Positions 1 to 8,306 of a stretch of DNA of 62,986 nucleotides are shown here, piece after piece. The stretch's first letter is position 1, and each line of letters begins with the position of its first letter. The notes under the pieces were generated by a model, which was not told the origin of the DNA, did not search any database, and worked only from the letters and a program-made list of their open reading frames with translations. The translations under genes were made by a program, and so were the position numbers. Origin of the DNA: Alphaproteobacteria bacterium (GTDB lineage Bacteria > Pseudomonadota > Alphaproteobacteria > Rs-D84); assembly GCA_017935245.1 (NCBI GenBank), contig JAGBHZ010000018.1, positions 1 through 62,986 on the forward strand. The letters run 5' to 3'.

Positions 1-1
1 A

Positions 2-223
2 AACACCATATCGGGCGATGGCGAAGAATTAGACGCATATGTATTGGGTGTTGATACACCGTTGGCAACATTTTCCGGAAAATGCGTTGCGATTATTCAT
101 CGCACAAATGACAACGATGATAAACTGATTGTTGTGCCAGACGGACAAAATCCAACAAACGAATATATTGAACAAAAAACCGCTTTCCAAGAACAGTGGT
201 TCAAGCACACGATTATAAGATAA
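2..223 (+). CDS. C-terminal part of an inorganic pyrophosphatase-like protein (5' end outside window)
   Basis: An open frame enters from the left edge and ends at TAA 221-223, giving 73 residues. It contains SGDGEELDAYVLGVDTPL followed by a hydrophobic strand and an IIHR segment. The D-A-Y-V-L-G stretch resembles the DxLDVLVL-type active-site strand of soluble inorganic pyrophosphatases, and I recall similar short homologues annotated as pyrophosphatase-like. The catalytic N-terminal half is not in the window, so enzymatic activity cannot be judged. It lies 16 bp upstream of the S66 peptidase gene and is probably co-transcribed with it. Confidence 0.55.
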   Translation, partial: NTISGDGEELDAYVLGVDTPLATFSGKCVAIIHRTNDNDDKLIVVPDGQNPTNEYIEQKTAFQEQWFKHTIIR

Positions 224-239
224 AATCAAGGGGGCGAAT

Positions 240-1265
240 ATGGGAATTAAACCTGCGAAGTTAAATGTTGGCGACGTGGTTGCGACCGTTTCATTATCAT
301 GGGGCGGTGCGGGGTTGTTGCCCGACAGATACGCCCAGGCAAAACGACAACTGGAACAAACGTTTGGCGTAAAAGTGATTGAGGCACCACATGCACTGGA
401 TGATGCAAAATATTTATACGAACACCCCGAGGTTCGTGCATCTGACATGATGTGGGCGTTTCAGAACCCGGATGTTAAGGCAATAATTTCCAATATCGGC
501 GGTGATGATACAATTCGTATGCTGCCATATATCGACTGGGACATTATCCGCAATAATCCAAAGATTTTTATGGGATATTCTGATACAACCGTAAATTGCC
601 ACATGTGCCATTATGCAGGACTGAACAGTTTTTATGGCCCAGCAATGTTGGTGCAAATGGCCGAAGCAGGTGGAATATTGCCCTATGTTGAACAAAGCAT
701 GCGTAAAGTCTTGTTTGATAACACAACAATCGGAATTGTGCCAGAAAATAAAGATGGCTTTACATACGAACGTGTCGATTGGTTTACGCCTGCAGGTCAA
801 ACACAGGTCCGCAAAATGCAACCAACAGATGGTTGGCACTGGATTCAGGGTTCGGGTGTTGTCACCGGCGAACTGTTTGGGGGATGTATGGAAGTGATTG
901 AAATGATTAAGGGGACACAAATCTGGAATCCTGATAATTTCAAGGACAAGATTGTGTTCTTTGAAATTTCCGAGGAAAATCCAACCCCAGACCAAGTGTT
1001 ATATTGGCTGCGTAATTATGGGGCATGTGGCATCTTGCAACAGATGCGTGCGATTATATTTGGCCGACCAAAGAATGAAAACAATCCAAAATACGAAAAA
1101 CGTATTTTGCAAGGCTTGGCGGAATTTGGTTTAACGGATATGCCGGTTGTAACACACTTTGATATCGGACACACTGACCCAATCATGCCCATGCCAATGG
1201 GATGCATGGCAAAACTGGATTGTGATAACCATACATTTGAAATCACAGAAAACGCAGTGGTGTAA
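240..1265 (+). CDS. S66 family peptidase (MccF / LD-carboxypeptidase type)
   Basis: This 341-residue cytoplasmic protein looks like a serine peptidase of family S66, which includes LD-carboxypeptidases of murein recycling and MccF, the microcin C self-immunity enzyme. The nucleophile motif GYSDTT is near residue 115. The GELFGGCMEVIEMIKGT segment near 220 and HFDIGHTDP near 310 fit the Glu/His part of the Ser-Glu-His triad. Length matches the family. The ATG follows the strong ribosome site AGGGGG. The protein lacks a signal peptide, as in MccF. Whether the substrate is a muropeptide or a toxic aminoacyl-nucleotide cannot be told from sequence alone. Confidence 0.85.
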   Translation: MGIKPAKLNVGDVVATVSLSWGGAGLLPDRYAQAKRQLEQTFGVKVIEAPHALDDAKYLYEHPEVRASDMMWAFQNPDVKAIISNIGGDDTIRMLPYIDWDIIRNNPKIFMGYSDTTVNCHMCHYAGLNSFYGPAMLVQMAEAGGILPYVEQSMRKVLFDNTTIGIVPENKDGFTYERVDWFTPAGQTQVRKMQPTDGWHWIQGSGVVTGELFGGCMEVIEMIKGTQIWNPDNFKDKIVFFEISEENPTPDQVLYWLRNYGACGILQQMRAIIFGRPKNENNPKYEKRILQGLAEFGLTDMPVVTHFDIGHTDPIMPMPMGCMAKLDCDNHTFEITENAVV

Positions 1266-1270
1266 AATTA

Positions 1271-2056
1271 TCAGTCTGTTATTTCTAACTCTATCCCCAC
1301 AATACCGTATTTGGATTCCATTTCGGCATCATAGAATTTTGATATTGCGGATTTCAGTGCATTTAGCGATGCAAAACCAGTTCGGGGCATGCTGATTTTC
1401 GTCGCCAGGTCTGCAAAACTGCGCGCGATATGCAGGCGCATGATTTTGGCACGAATATAATCATTGCGATTTTGCGCATTGTAAATCAAAACAGTGTCGC
1501 CATTATGCATTCTGCGACGCTTTTCATCATACAGACGCAATTCAATATCTTTTTCACCCGAACGCACCATTTCATAGTATTCGGGACGCAAACTCATAGA
1601 AAAGCGACAATTTAGGTTCGGCAATATGTGGTTTGAATAAAAATCACACATGTCGTCAAATGGTGTAATTTTTGGGGTTAATAAGTCGTCGGGCGCAACC
1701 CATGCGACCGATATTTCTTCGGGGCGATTTTCACAGAAATTCAATTCCATATCATCTGGGACGTGAACGATAAAAAAGTGATGTTCTTCGGCCCATGCAC
1801 CACGTTTTTGCGCACGTTCGGGTGTTGGATGACGAAATGCATATGGCACCGGAATTTCAACAGCACTGTCCACCAGCGCGGATGTAGATTCGCCCAGTTC
1901 TTCGGCCAGTTCACGCCGCAGTGCCGTCAAAAAATCTTCGCCATCATCCAGTCGCCCACCGATTGGCCCGTATCCGTTTTTACCGTATTTTAGCAATGCG
2001 ACCCGTCCATCACGCACCGGCAAAATATATGCAGAATAACTTAGTTCTTTTATCAT
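1271..2056 (-). CDS. Nudix hydrolase fused to an ASCH domain
   Basis: The N-terminal half (about residues 5-130) is a Nudix domain with the box GGRLDDGEDFLTALRRELAE, followed by ELGE (GX5EX7REUXEEXGU). The C-terminal half (about 145-260) looks like an ASCH domain, a PUA-like fold that binds RNA or modified bases, with SLRPEYYEMVRSGEKDIELR and a closing GIVGIELE strand. Nudix enzymes hydrolyse nucleoside diphosphates linked to another moiety, so the fusion suggests clean-up of a modified nucleotide or RNA cap (inference). The start overlaps the stop of the upstream Nudix gene by 4 bp, so the two are translationally coupled. It converges with the S66 peptidase gene, with 5 bp between stops. Confidence 0.8.
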   Translation of the reverse strand: MIKELSYSAYILPVRDGRVALLKYGKNGYGPIGGRLDDGEDFLTALRRELAEELGESTSALVDSAVEIPVPYAFRHPTPERAQKRGAWAEEHHFFIVHVPDDMELNFCENRPEEISVAWVAPDDLLTPKITPFDDMCDFYSNHILPNLNCRFSMSLRPEYYEMVRSGEKDIELRLYDEKRRRMHNGDTVLIYNAQNRNDYIRAKIMRLHIARSFADLATKISMPRTGFASLNALKSAISKFYDAEMESKYGIVGIELEITD

Positions 2057-2526
2057 TTTGTATCCTTTTGTTCACTGCGATATGATTTGCATTCGGAATA
2101 TATTTCGCCACACGCCAATCCCGCCAATGATATACGTGTGGTTGAAACTACGTTTTTCAGGTTTGCGACCTCGTCCAATGTAAAGTATTGCATATCGGCA
2201 CACTTGTCCCCTTCGCAATTCTGAATTGTGCCGGTGTATTTTGATACCTCAAAAAAGAAATCAAAAGATTCCGTACGACTGGCCAGATTGCTGGTAACGT
2301 GTACACATTTGATATCGTCGGGCGCAATGTCTATATCCAGTTCTTCTTTTGCCTCACGTATGGCTGCTGCCATGGCGGTTTCGCCTTGTTCAATGTGCCC
2401 CGCCGGCAGAACCCACCAACCACCATCATAATTAAAGAAACCATCATTGCGGAAGAATAACAAGACTTTGTCGTCTTGTTTTATAATCAGGTTGATTACA
2501 CCCTTGAACATTGCACGTTCTGACAT
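2053..2526 (-). CDS. Nudix hydrolase
   Basis: A 157-residue single-domain Nudix protein. The Nudix box is GHIEQGETAMAAAIREAKEE near residues 43-65, matching GX5EX7REUXEEXGU, and the upstream GGWWVLPAGH strand is typical of MutT/ADP-ribose-type members. It is the first gene of a two-gene minus-strand operon with the Nudix-ASCH fusion. The start ATG is preceded by AGAGGT. Substrate unknown; 8-oxo-dGTP or another nucleoside diphosphate derivative is possible. Confidence 0.85.
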   Translation of the reverse strand: MSERAMFKGVINLIIKQDDKVLLFFRNDGFFNYDGGWWVLPAGHIEQGETAMAAAIREAKEELDIDIAPDDIKCVHVTSNLASRTESFDFFFEVSKYTGTIQNCEGDKCADMQYFTLDEVANLKNVVSTTRISLAGLACGEIYSECKSYRSEQKDTK

Positions 2527-2689
2527 TTATATACCTCTGGTTTTTGATTATTGTTACATGATTGCTTTATGTTTTCAATTGATTTGGTACTGGTATGGTT
2601 GCCCAGTGATGCATTTTTTCAATGATATTACAAACAGGTCCCAGTCCCATACACACGTTTCTAAACCATCAACATCTTGATATAATTTA

Positions 2690-2717
2690 AAAAAATCCCC
2701 ATGAAATATCACGGGGA
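2690..2717 (-). terminator. Intrinsic terminator of the 60-residue repeat gene
   Basis: On the minus strand the stem pairs 2696-2704 with 2709-2717 (one A-C mismatch) and is followed by a run of T (A-run 2689-2695 on the plus strand). Confidence 0.7.
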
Positions 2718-2745
2718 ATGTGTGGGTAGACAATCACGTATCTGA

Positions 2746-2928
2746 TTATCGCGTAAAACTAAGGTGGCCATTGTCATCATAGACATAGATTGTGCTGCCA
2801 CTGCGACGAACACTGACGGTTGTGCTGGTGTATCCTTGTAATTCACCATTTTGTATGAATTTTAGATGACCGCGTTCATCATAGACGTAAATTGTATTCC
2901 CACGCTGGGTTACGGTTCCGATTGCCAT
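2746..2928 (-). CDS. 60-residue two-repeat protein of unknown function
   Basis: I do not recognise the family with certainty. The protein is built from two copies of a repeat: GNTIYVYDERGHLKF (about residues 10-24) and GSTIYVYDDNGHLSF (about 44-58), joined by a linker and preceded by MAIGTVTQR. The G-[NS]-T-I-Y-V-Y-D-x-x-G-H-L-x-F unit looks like a beta-hairpin repeat. A clear ribosome site (AAGGAT) precedes the ATG, and an intrinsic terminator follows (2696-2717), so this is a real monocistronic gene. It could be a small structural or phage-tail-like protein, but nothing around it proves that. Confidence 0.7.
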   Translation of the reverse strand: MAIGTVTQRGNTIYVYDERGHLKFIQNGELQGYTSTTVSVRRSGSTIYVYDDNGHLSFTR

Positions 2929-3024
2929 ATTTTATCCTTTTGGTTATGTATTCACATTATAATACCTCATCGGGACAAATTTGGTCCAAAATTCGAGCCG
3001 ACATACAACCCGTGGTTCAAAACC

Positions 3025-4305
3025 CTAAAATATTTGTTTTAGGCGATTTATCAGCGTGCGGTGTGCCCTGGCCAGGTCATTTCGAATATCGATACGTGCG
3101 GTTTTGATTGTTAAATCATCAACACCATTGTCCACGTTCAGTCTGTACGGATGTATATCATCGGTGTTATCGTCCGTGGCTGGATACAGCAATATTGCAT
3201 TGCTTGAATTATGTAGTCTGCAATACGTTGTTACCTGGTATATATCTGGATTGCTAAAATCGCCGCGTCTGCCGTAATTGTTTTTATATTTCGTATCCAG
3301 AACGATGTTGGTGCCATCTTCTGTTATAACATAGATATCGACAAAAGTATTTGAATAACACCTGTCGTTTTCGTCAGATTTCAACAGTTTGTATTTATGC
3401 TGGTACACGACTTCTTTTATATTTAATTCTGATTTATTTCGTTTGATAAATTCGGCCACAAATTCTTCGAATAATACGTTCATATCCCAAACCAGTGCGA
3501 CATTATCAAATTTATTTTGTGTCATATCCACCGATGTTTTTTCGATGAACATTTTTGCCAATCTGAACGGTAAATCAAATATGATTTGATTTCTGTTTAG
3601 TTTGATTCCAGACAAGTTTTTTGGATATATATGAACGAAGTCAATATCGGCATAGTAATTCATTATGAATTTTAGCAATTTTTTATTTTGCGGATTTCTG
3701 GAAACATTATGCAAACATGTTGCGACATACAAAAACATTTGGTTCAGTGCATTGTTTTCAGAAAATTCATCATAATCACAAAAGAACTTAGATTTATTGA
3801 TGCTGTTGTGCCTGATGTGCGCGGCCAGATTTAGTCGCCCCTTCAAGAAGCGTATATTTTCAGAACAAATGATGTATCCCCGCGGTGTAGTGTGTTTTAA
3901 TGCGTCGAACAACGATTCTGCATACACCCGTACAAGGGTTTCCAAAAACGGGTTTGGGCATGTTGACAGGTCTGCGGATTTTGTATTTTTTATATCCAAT
4001 CGTTTTGTATAAGACAGCATATAAATCAGATTTTTTAAAATTTGATTTCTATCATTATTTTTTGCTAAAACCTTTGGCAGTATTTCAAACTGAACATTTT
4101 TATATTTTATTACCCCCACATGTGATGATGGGACAATGCCGTGTCTGGTAAATGTTAAGACTTTGTCCAGACCTGATTTCTGCAAATATTTTTCCAGTCC
4201 ATCAACAAAAGCGTTATCCAAAAAGGGGGTCGTACCCCCTTCGGGTATTTGGATATCGTCATACTTGAATTCTTGGTATTCAAAAAGCGGAACGTGTAAA
4301 ATCAT
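3025..4305 (-). CDS. mcrC: McrC, nuclease subunit of McrBC restriction system
   Basis: A protein of about 426 residues. McrC supplies the PD-(D/E)XK nuclease of the GTP-dependent McrBC system, which cuts methylated DNA. Typical segments are FTRHGIVPSSHVGVIKY near the N-terminus, PRGYIICSENIRFLKGRLN in the middle and the nuclease motif FVDIYVI...IVLDTKYKNN near residues 325-350 (D-x13-D-x-K). I chose the ATG at 4305, one base after the mcrB stop; a TTG at 4314 would overlap mcrB. A palindromic AT-rich hairpin covers the stop codon (about 3019-3040). The gene sits directly behind mcrB in one operon. Confidence 0.9.
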   Translation of the reverse strand: MILHVPLFEYQEFKYDDIQIPEGGTTPFLDNAFVDGLEKYLQKSGLDKVLTFTRHGIVPSSHVGVIKYKNVQFEILPKVLAKNNDRNQILKNLIYMLSYTKRLDIKNTKSADLSTCPNPFLETLVRVYAESLFDALKHTTPRGYIICSENIRFLKGRLNLAAHIRHNSINKSKFFCDYDEFSENNALNQMFLYVATCLHNVSRNPQNKKLLKFIMNYYADIDFVHIYPKNLSGIKLNRNQIIFDLPFRLAKMFIEKTSVDMTQNKFDNVALVWDMNVLFEEFVAEFIKRNKSELNIKEVVYQHKYKLLKSDENDRCYSNTFVDIYVITEDGTNIVLDTKYKNNYGRRGDFSNPDIYQVTTYCRLHNSSNAILLYPATDDNTDDIHPYRLNVDNGVDDLTIKTARIDIRNDLARAHRTLINRLKQIF

Positions 4306-4306
4306 T

Positions 4307-5863
4307 TTATCCAAATTTATTTATGGCATTAATGAATTCTTGGTCGGTCATGTCAGATATCTTGGCAAAACGATATGCGTTTGTATCGCTGCAATAATCG
4401 CGGAATTCGTCTGGCAAATCATTTTGCATAATGTTTAAGACAAAATCTGACCCCAGCACCAGTTTTAGTTTGTCCCAGTCCCCATAGAAATATTCGTTCA
4501 TCAACGGCATGATGTTATTAAACCATGTGTCTTTGACATCGGCTATGGATTTACAGTTCATCAAATAACTGTGTCCAATCATATGATCTTCGTCCATCAA
4601 GATTTCAATTTTGCGGTTCATTTTTTCAAAAATACTGTTCAGATTAATTCCTGATACATTGGTTACCAGTTCTGTTTCTGGACGCATCGGGAAAAATTTA
4701 AAGCGACGGCGTATCGCAACGTCCAGTGCCGCAATAGATCTGTCGGATGTGTTCATTGTGCCGATTATATAGAGATTGTTTGACACACCAAAGTCTTCCT
4801 GGGAATATTGCAGTTTTAATGTCAATGGTTCCGATGCACCCAAACGCTTGCTGGGTTCCAACAGGGTAATTAATTCGCCCAATATCTTTGAAATATTGCC
4901 GCGATTAATTTCGTCGATAATCAAAACATAGTTTTTATCTGGATTGTCTTTGGCGGTATCTGCAATTGTTTTGAATATTCCGTCTGCATATTCGTACTGA
5001 ACCTGGGCAGAATCGCCGGAATTGTTATTATCAATTACCGGTTTTATGCCCTGTACAAAATCTTCATATGCCATAGATTGATGGAATGTAACGAACTGTA
5101 TCTGATCGCGCTTGGCCTCAAATTCTGCCAGATATTCCGCATATTTTTTCTGGCGCAGGCCTTTATCCGCCGGCAACGGTTTTTTCTGGCCGGTAACAAT
5201 TTCCAGTGCCCGAATAACGGTGTTGTATGTTTTTCCCGTGCCTGGGGCACCGTATATTATCTGATTTAATGGATATGCAATATCTGTGTCATCGTCATCA
5301 TATGAATCAACCGTATCAGAATTATTGATTGGATTATTTTCAAATACATTTTTAAAGTCTTCGATGACCTTGGTCACATCTTTTGCTATTTTATCTATGT
5401 TCATTTCCAGATCCTGTACTGTGTTTATGGTAAATTGTGCTGCAACATATGATGTGTTGTAATTCGTGCCTGGGAAAAATGATTTATTCTCAACAATCTT
5501 TGCCGGCCATGATTTCTGTGCGGCCCGGTTCTTGGAAACGCCGTAACAAATGCTAAGATTATTAAACTTTCTCTGGGTATCAAACAGCAGGACCGGATAA
5601 ATTCCTTTTTGTATTTCCTGATCAAAACCATAAAACGCCAACCATGGCACCAATGCCATATTCCCTTGGCCAAAACTCATTTTATAATCCAGCCAATCTG
5701 TCATTTGTCCGGCACTTCCCCCCAAACCATCGCCGATAGATGTCAGGCCGCTTGCCCGGCGTTGTTTCAATACAAATACATTTTGTATAAATTCGCTCAA
5801 CAGTTTTTTTAATTTATCATTATCAACTACGGGTTCTTTATCATTTGTTGAAAAATGAAACAT
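4307..5863 (-). CDS. mcrB: McrB, AAA+ GTPase of McrBC restriction system
   Basis: A 518-residue protein. The N-terminal part (about 15-170) resembles the MrcB/DUF3578 recognition domain, with an LVPWLAFYG segment. The C-terminal part is an AAA+ GTPase: Walker A YGAPGTGKT near residue 210, Walker B VLIIDEINRGNISKI near 320 and the GTP signature MNTSDRS (usually MNTADRS) near 375, then an arginine-rich sensor DVAIRRRF. McrB reads modified cytosine and powers translocation; McrC cuts. The ATG follows AAGGATG. The different N-terminal domain suggests a modified-base specificity unlike the E. coli enzyme (inference). Confidence 0.92.
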   Translation of the reverse strand: MFHFSTNDKEPVVDNDKLKKLLSEFIQNVFVLKQRRASGLTSIGDGLGGSAGQMTDWLDYKMSFGQGNMALVPWLAFYGFDQEIQKGIYPVLLFDTQRKFNNLSICYGVSKNRAAQKSWPAKIVENKSFFPGTNYNTSYVAAQFTINTVQDLEMNIDKIAKDVTKVIEDFKNVFENNPINNSDTVDSYDDDDTDIAYPLNQIIYGAPGTGKTYNTVIRALEIVTGQKKPLPADKGLRQKKYAEYLAEFEAKRDQIQFVTFHQSMAYEDFVQGIKPVIDNNNSGDSAQVQYEYADGIFKTIADTAKDNPDKNYVLIIDEINRGNISKILGELITLLEPSKRLGASEPLTLKLQYSQEDFGVSNNLYIIGTMNTSDRSIAALDVAIRRRFKFFPMRPETELVTNVSGINLNSIFEKMNRKIEILMDEDHMIGHSYLMNCKSIADVKDTWFNNIMPLMNEYFYGDWDKLKLVLGSDFVLNIMQNDLPDEFRDYCSDTNAYRFAKISDMTDQEFINAINKFG

Positions 5864-6319
5864 GACACATCCTTTTATTCTTAACGATGGTTTAAGTATA
5901 TGCCTTACATGGATTTATTTCAATATCCAAATTCTTGTTATGAATATAGGGTTTAGATTAATTGTAAGCCTGGACGGGGTGGGGCGGATTGGATGGTGTC
6001 GCGCGGATTGTGTTTGGGTAAAATGTACTTGATTTGCAAAGTGTGTTCTAATTGTGGTTGAATTTATTGGTTGTTGGTCCTGGGTTACGGTGTGTGTAAT
6101 GCATGGAATAGAAATGATCAACGCGGTTTTGGTGGATAAAATATAATGTCGATACTAACTTTTGATTGAATTCAATGATGATTTCAACTTGAAAAAAACA
6201 GGCGCACTTTTCCCCGCCCCGGCACAACTGAACCCCATCCGTCGTGCAAGAAAAAAACACCGCCCATCCGGGCGGTTTGTTTTTACATATCACAGGGCGT
6301 ATCCTGAACATGATTTAAT
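5864..6319. other. Intergenic region upstream of mcrBC
   Basis: About 450 bp without a supported gene. It should hold the mcrBC promoter and contains the terminator of the small-protein operon (6259-6276). The GC-rich, G-biased stretch 5965-6010 has no recognisable function. Confidence 0.6.
6251..6284 (-). terminator. Terminator of the small cysteine-protein operon
   Basis: Perfect 7-bp stem 6259-6265 / 6270-6276 (ACCGCCC/GGGCGGT) with a tetraloop and T-rich tails on both strands. On the minus strand it follows the last gene of the small-protein operon; the near-identical stem at 7980-7997 closes the upstream transcription unit. Confidence 0.8.
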
Positions 6320-6475
6320 TTATCGCTGTTTGCACAATTCATAGAGGTCGGGAATAAAAGTCTCTTTTTTGAAATCCTCTGACGTGTACGGCCGTGGTAT
6401 TCTTTGTGCCTTGGTTATATATTCGTATGCTACACTTTCTTGAAATCTTGGCTTGCGTTTCTTATCTGTTGACAT
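6320..6475 (-). CDS. 51-residue charged small protein, last gene of small-protein operon
   Basis: An open frame of 51 residues beginning MSTDKKRKPRFQESVAYEYI and ending LYELCKQR. The ATG at 6475 is preceded by GGGGAG at good spacing. It lies 13 bp after the stop of the upstream small gene and just before a strong terminator, which supports it as real. It is basic at the N-terminus, has one cysteine near the C-terminus and no membrane segment. Function unknown. Confidence 0.7.
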   Translation of the reverse strand: MSTDKKRKPRFQESVAYEYITKAQRIPRPYTSEDFKKETFIPDLYELCKQR

Positions 6476-6488
6476 TTTGATCTCCCCA

Positions 6489-6734
6489 CTATCGCGTTTT
6501 TTGTTCTTCTAATAATTTTTCAATATTCCTGTCGCAGAATTGCATACTCTGAAATATTTGGGCTTGGTTGTTCAGAATTATTAATTCCGCCTTACTGGGC
6601 CGAGCCGCCTTTTTATAATAACACTCGTGCTTTTCTGGTGCTTCGCACAGACAGTTATTCATGCGTCTGAATGTACAGGTATTAACACACCCCAAAGCCA
6701 CACAGATAAAAACCTTTTTATCCCAAAACGCCAT
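6489..6734 (-). CDS. 81-residue cysteine-rich small protein
   Basis: I do not recognise a family. The chosen ATG at 6734 is preceded by GGAGC; the frame extends further upstream but only over the preceding gene. The N-terminal half carries seven cysteines (CVALGCVNTCTFRR, NNCLCEAPEKHEC), suggesting metal binding or disulphides, and the C-terminal half is helical and ends in EEQKTR. The terminal KTR matches the ends of neighbouring genes at 6745, 7064 and 8001. It is part of a five-gene minus-strand operon (7821 to 6320). Confidence 0.65.
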   Translation of the reverse strand: MAFWDKKVFICVALGCVNTCTFRRMNNCLCEAPEKHECYYKKAARPSKAELIILNNQAQIFQSMQFCDRNIEKLLEEQKTR

Positions 6735-6744
6735 TTTTTGCTCC

Positions 6745-7053
6745 TTATCTTGTTTTATAATGGTCGCAGTATTTAACAATTTCATGTGCCAGTTCAATTG
6801 CCCGTTGTTTCGCAGACTTAATAACGCCATCTTCATATGGTGCCTCTCTGGTCGCATCGATTATCTGACCGTTTGGCCCCTTGTACTGCTTAATTGGTTG
6901 GCCGTCTATGGTTGGACAAAACCATTCTTCCAGTCTTTTCGTATGACGATAGAAATAATGGATGCCAAATTCACAACGCTTTTCGCAACCATTACAAATT
7001 TTTCCATCTGGCCCATTATGTAAATTTGTTTCGTTTTCCTGTGTAAATGACAT
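6745..7053 (-). CDS. Small CxGCExxC-motif protein, paralogue A
   Basis: A 102-residue protein starting MSFTQE, like the gene at 8001. It has the motif CNGCEKRCEFG (residues 20-30), a central P-T-I-D-G-x-x-I-x-x-Y stretch and the C-terminus VKYCDHYKTR. The three spaced cysteines plus the late Cys-x-His-Tyr could bind a metal such as zinc (inference). Two paralogues lie in the same cluster (7495-7821 and 8001-8306). The ATG follows AAGGGAA. Function unknown. Confidence 0.75.
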   Translation of the reverse strand: MSFTQENETNLHNGPDGKICNGCEKRCEFGIHYFYRHTKRLEEWFCPTIDGQPIKQYKGPNGQIIDATREAPYEDGVIKSAKQRAIELAHEIVKYCDHYKTR

Positions 7054-7063
7054 TTGGTTCCCT

Positions 7064-7483
7064 TTATCGTGTTTTCATACGCAAAGTTGCTATTTTAGAT
7101 TCTATTGTTTCTTTTTGATCTAAATCGCGTTTTTCCGCCAAGTCAATAAGATGAAAGAATAATGGTGCACGCAGACGTGTAAATATAGAAATTGGATTCA
7201 GGCGTGAACGTGTCATCGCACGGCCAACGTTATATTTTGTTTTGGCCAAAAGAGTACCATGTTCATCCGTTATGCGAATATAACCGGTATTGTAATTCCA
7301 CTTATCATAATCGCCATCCCATTCACGACCACCATGTGGTGCGTAAATTTTCAAGGACAAACCGTCTTTTTTGAAGATATAGTTTGTAGAATACGAATTG
7401 TGGGATTTTGAGCCCTTGATTGTTTTATCGTTGATGATTGTTTTTGCGATATCATAAACCTGACTGATTGTATGTTTTGACAT
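7064..7483 (-). CDS. 139-residue uncharacterised protein in small-protein operon
   Basis: No family recognised. The sequence starts MSKHTISQVYDIAKTIINDK, has a beta-rich middle (GGREWDGDYDKWNYNTGYIR) and a basic helical C-terminal part ending LRMKTR. It lacks the CxGCExxC motif but shares the terminal KTR with its neighbours. The ATG follows AAAGGAA; spacing to the flanking genes is 10-11 bp, so it is co-transcribed with the cysteine-motif genes. Confidence 0.7.
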   Translation of the reverse strand: MSKHTISQVYDIAKTIINDKTIKGSKSHNSYSTNYIFKKDGLSLKIYAPHGGREWDGDYDKWNYNTGYIRITDEHGTLLAKTKYNVGRAMTRSRLNPISIFTRLRAPLFFHLIDLAEKRDLDQKETIESKIATLRMKTR

Positions 7484-7494
7484 TTTGCGTTCCT

Positions 7495-7821
7495 TTATTT
7501 TGTCTTGTGATAATGCGGACAGTGTCTTGCGGCAAGGCGTGCCTGATGTGTTGCCCGCTCTAATGCAGCCTTTAATGCGCCTTGGGGCAGTGGTGTAAAA
7601 ACCATACTATCATCACTATCCCAACTATAATTTTTAAGTTGTATTCCTGCATCACATTCTTTGCCGAATTCATCAATGTATTTATTTATAGCCATATCGC
7701 CAATCATGGGATGTATGTAATAAGTAGCATAAATTGAACCACTTGTGTGCACGTTTGCCCACAGTTCGCAATTCTTTTCACATCCTTCACAATAAAACTT
7801 GGCTTCTTGTACAGACGACAT
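7495..7821 (-). CDS. Small CxGCExxC-motif protein, paralogue C
   Basis: 108 residues from the ATG at 7821, which has the ribosome site AAGGAA. The motif CEGCEKNCELW is at residues 11-21, followed by YYIHPMIGDMAINKYIDE. The C-terminus is ARHCPHYHKTK. The central P-x-I-G-x-x-x-I-x-x-Y-I-D-E segment matches the paralogue at 8001, and the ends match both paralogues. It is the first gene of the five-gene operon; about 160 bp separates it from the terminator of the upstream paralogue. Function unknown. Confidence 0.75.
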   Translation of the reverse strand: MSSVQEAKFYCEGCEKNCELWANVHTSGSIYATYYIHPMIGDMAINKYIDEFGKECDAGIQLKNYSWDSDDSMVFTPLPQGALKAALERATHQARLAARHCPHYHKTK

Positions 7822-7977
7822 TTTAAGTTCCTTTTTAATGTTTTTCACAAGATTTATAGCATAAAAATGCAGATTTGCAAGTGCAACGCCGCGAAACCGT
7901 TGCGATTTGGAAAGGGACCCGCACACAAAGTGTGTGGGAATACACAATCCCTCCGCTGTAATACAAATACAATAAAA

Positions 7978-7999
7978 ACACCGCCCAATCGGGCGGTGG
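7978..7999 (-). terminator. Terminator of paralogue B
   Basis: Stem 7980-7986 / 7991-7997 (ACCGCCC/GGGCGGT) followed by T-rich sequence on the minus strand, directly after the stop at 8001. Confidence 0.8.
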
Positions 8000-8000
8000 A

Positions 8001-8306
8001 TTATCGTGTCTTGTAATGGTCGCATAGGCGGGCGATTTTGCCAGCCAATAATTTAGCATACCTTTTTTGCTGGTCTGTTCTGGCCCCCAGAACAACTTCG
8101 CCTGCGAACATGTGTCTATAATACTCGTCAATATAATGGGTTATCACTTGCTCGCCAATTGCTGGATAAACATGATATCCATATGGACTATACCTATACC
8201 CCAGGCGGCAATTGCATTCACAACCATCACAGTGGTCGCCTTGGGGGACAAATACTCGTGCCCATTGCGGTCTTATGTTTATGAGTTTTTCCTGTGTAAA
8301 TGACAT
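8001..8306 (-). CDS. Small CxGCExxC-motif protein, paralogue B
   Basis: 101 residues. It starts MSFTQE, carries CDGCECNCRLG at residues 26-36, the central YPAIGEQVITHYIDEY segment and the C-terminus ARLCDHYKTR, identical over seven residues to paralogue A. It forms its own transcription unit, closed by the terminator at 7980-7997, upstream of the operon with paralogues A and C. The ATG follows AAGGG. Function unknown; conserved cysteines suggest a structural metal or redox centre. Confidence 0.75.
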   Translation of the reverse strand: MSFTQEKLINIRPQWARVFVPQGDHCDGCECNCRLGYRYSPYGYHVYPAIGEQVITHYIDEYYRHMFAGEVVLGARTDQQKRYAKLLAGKIARLCDHYKTR

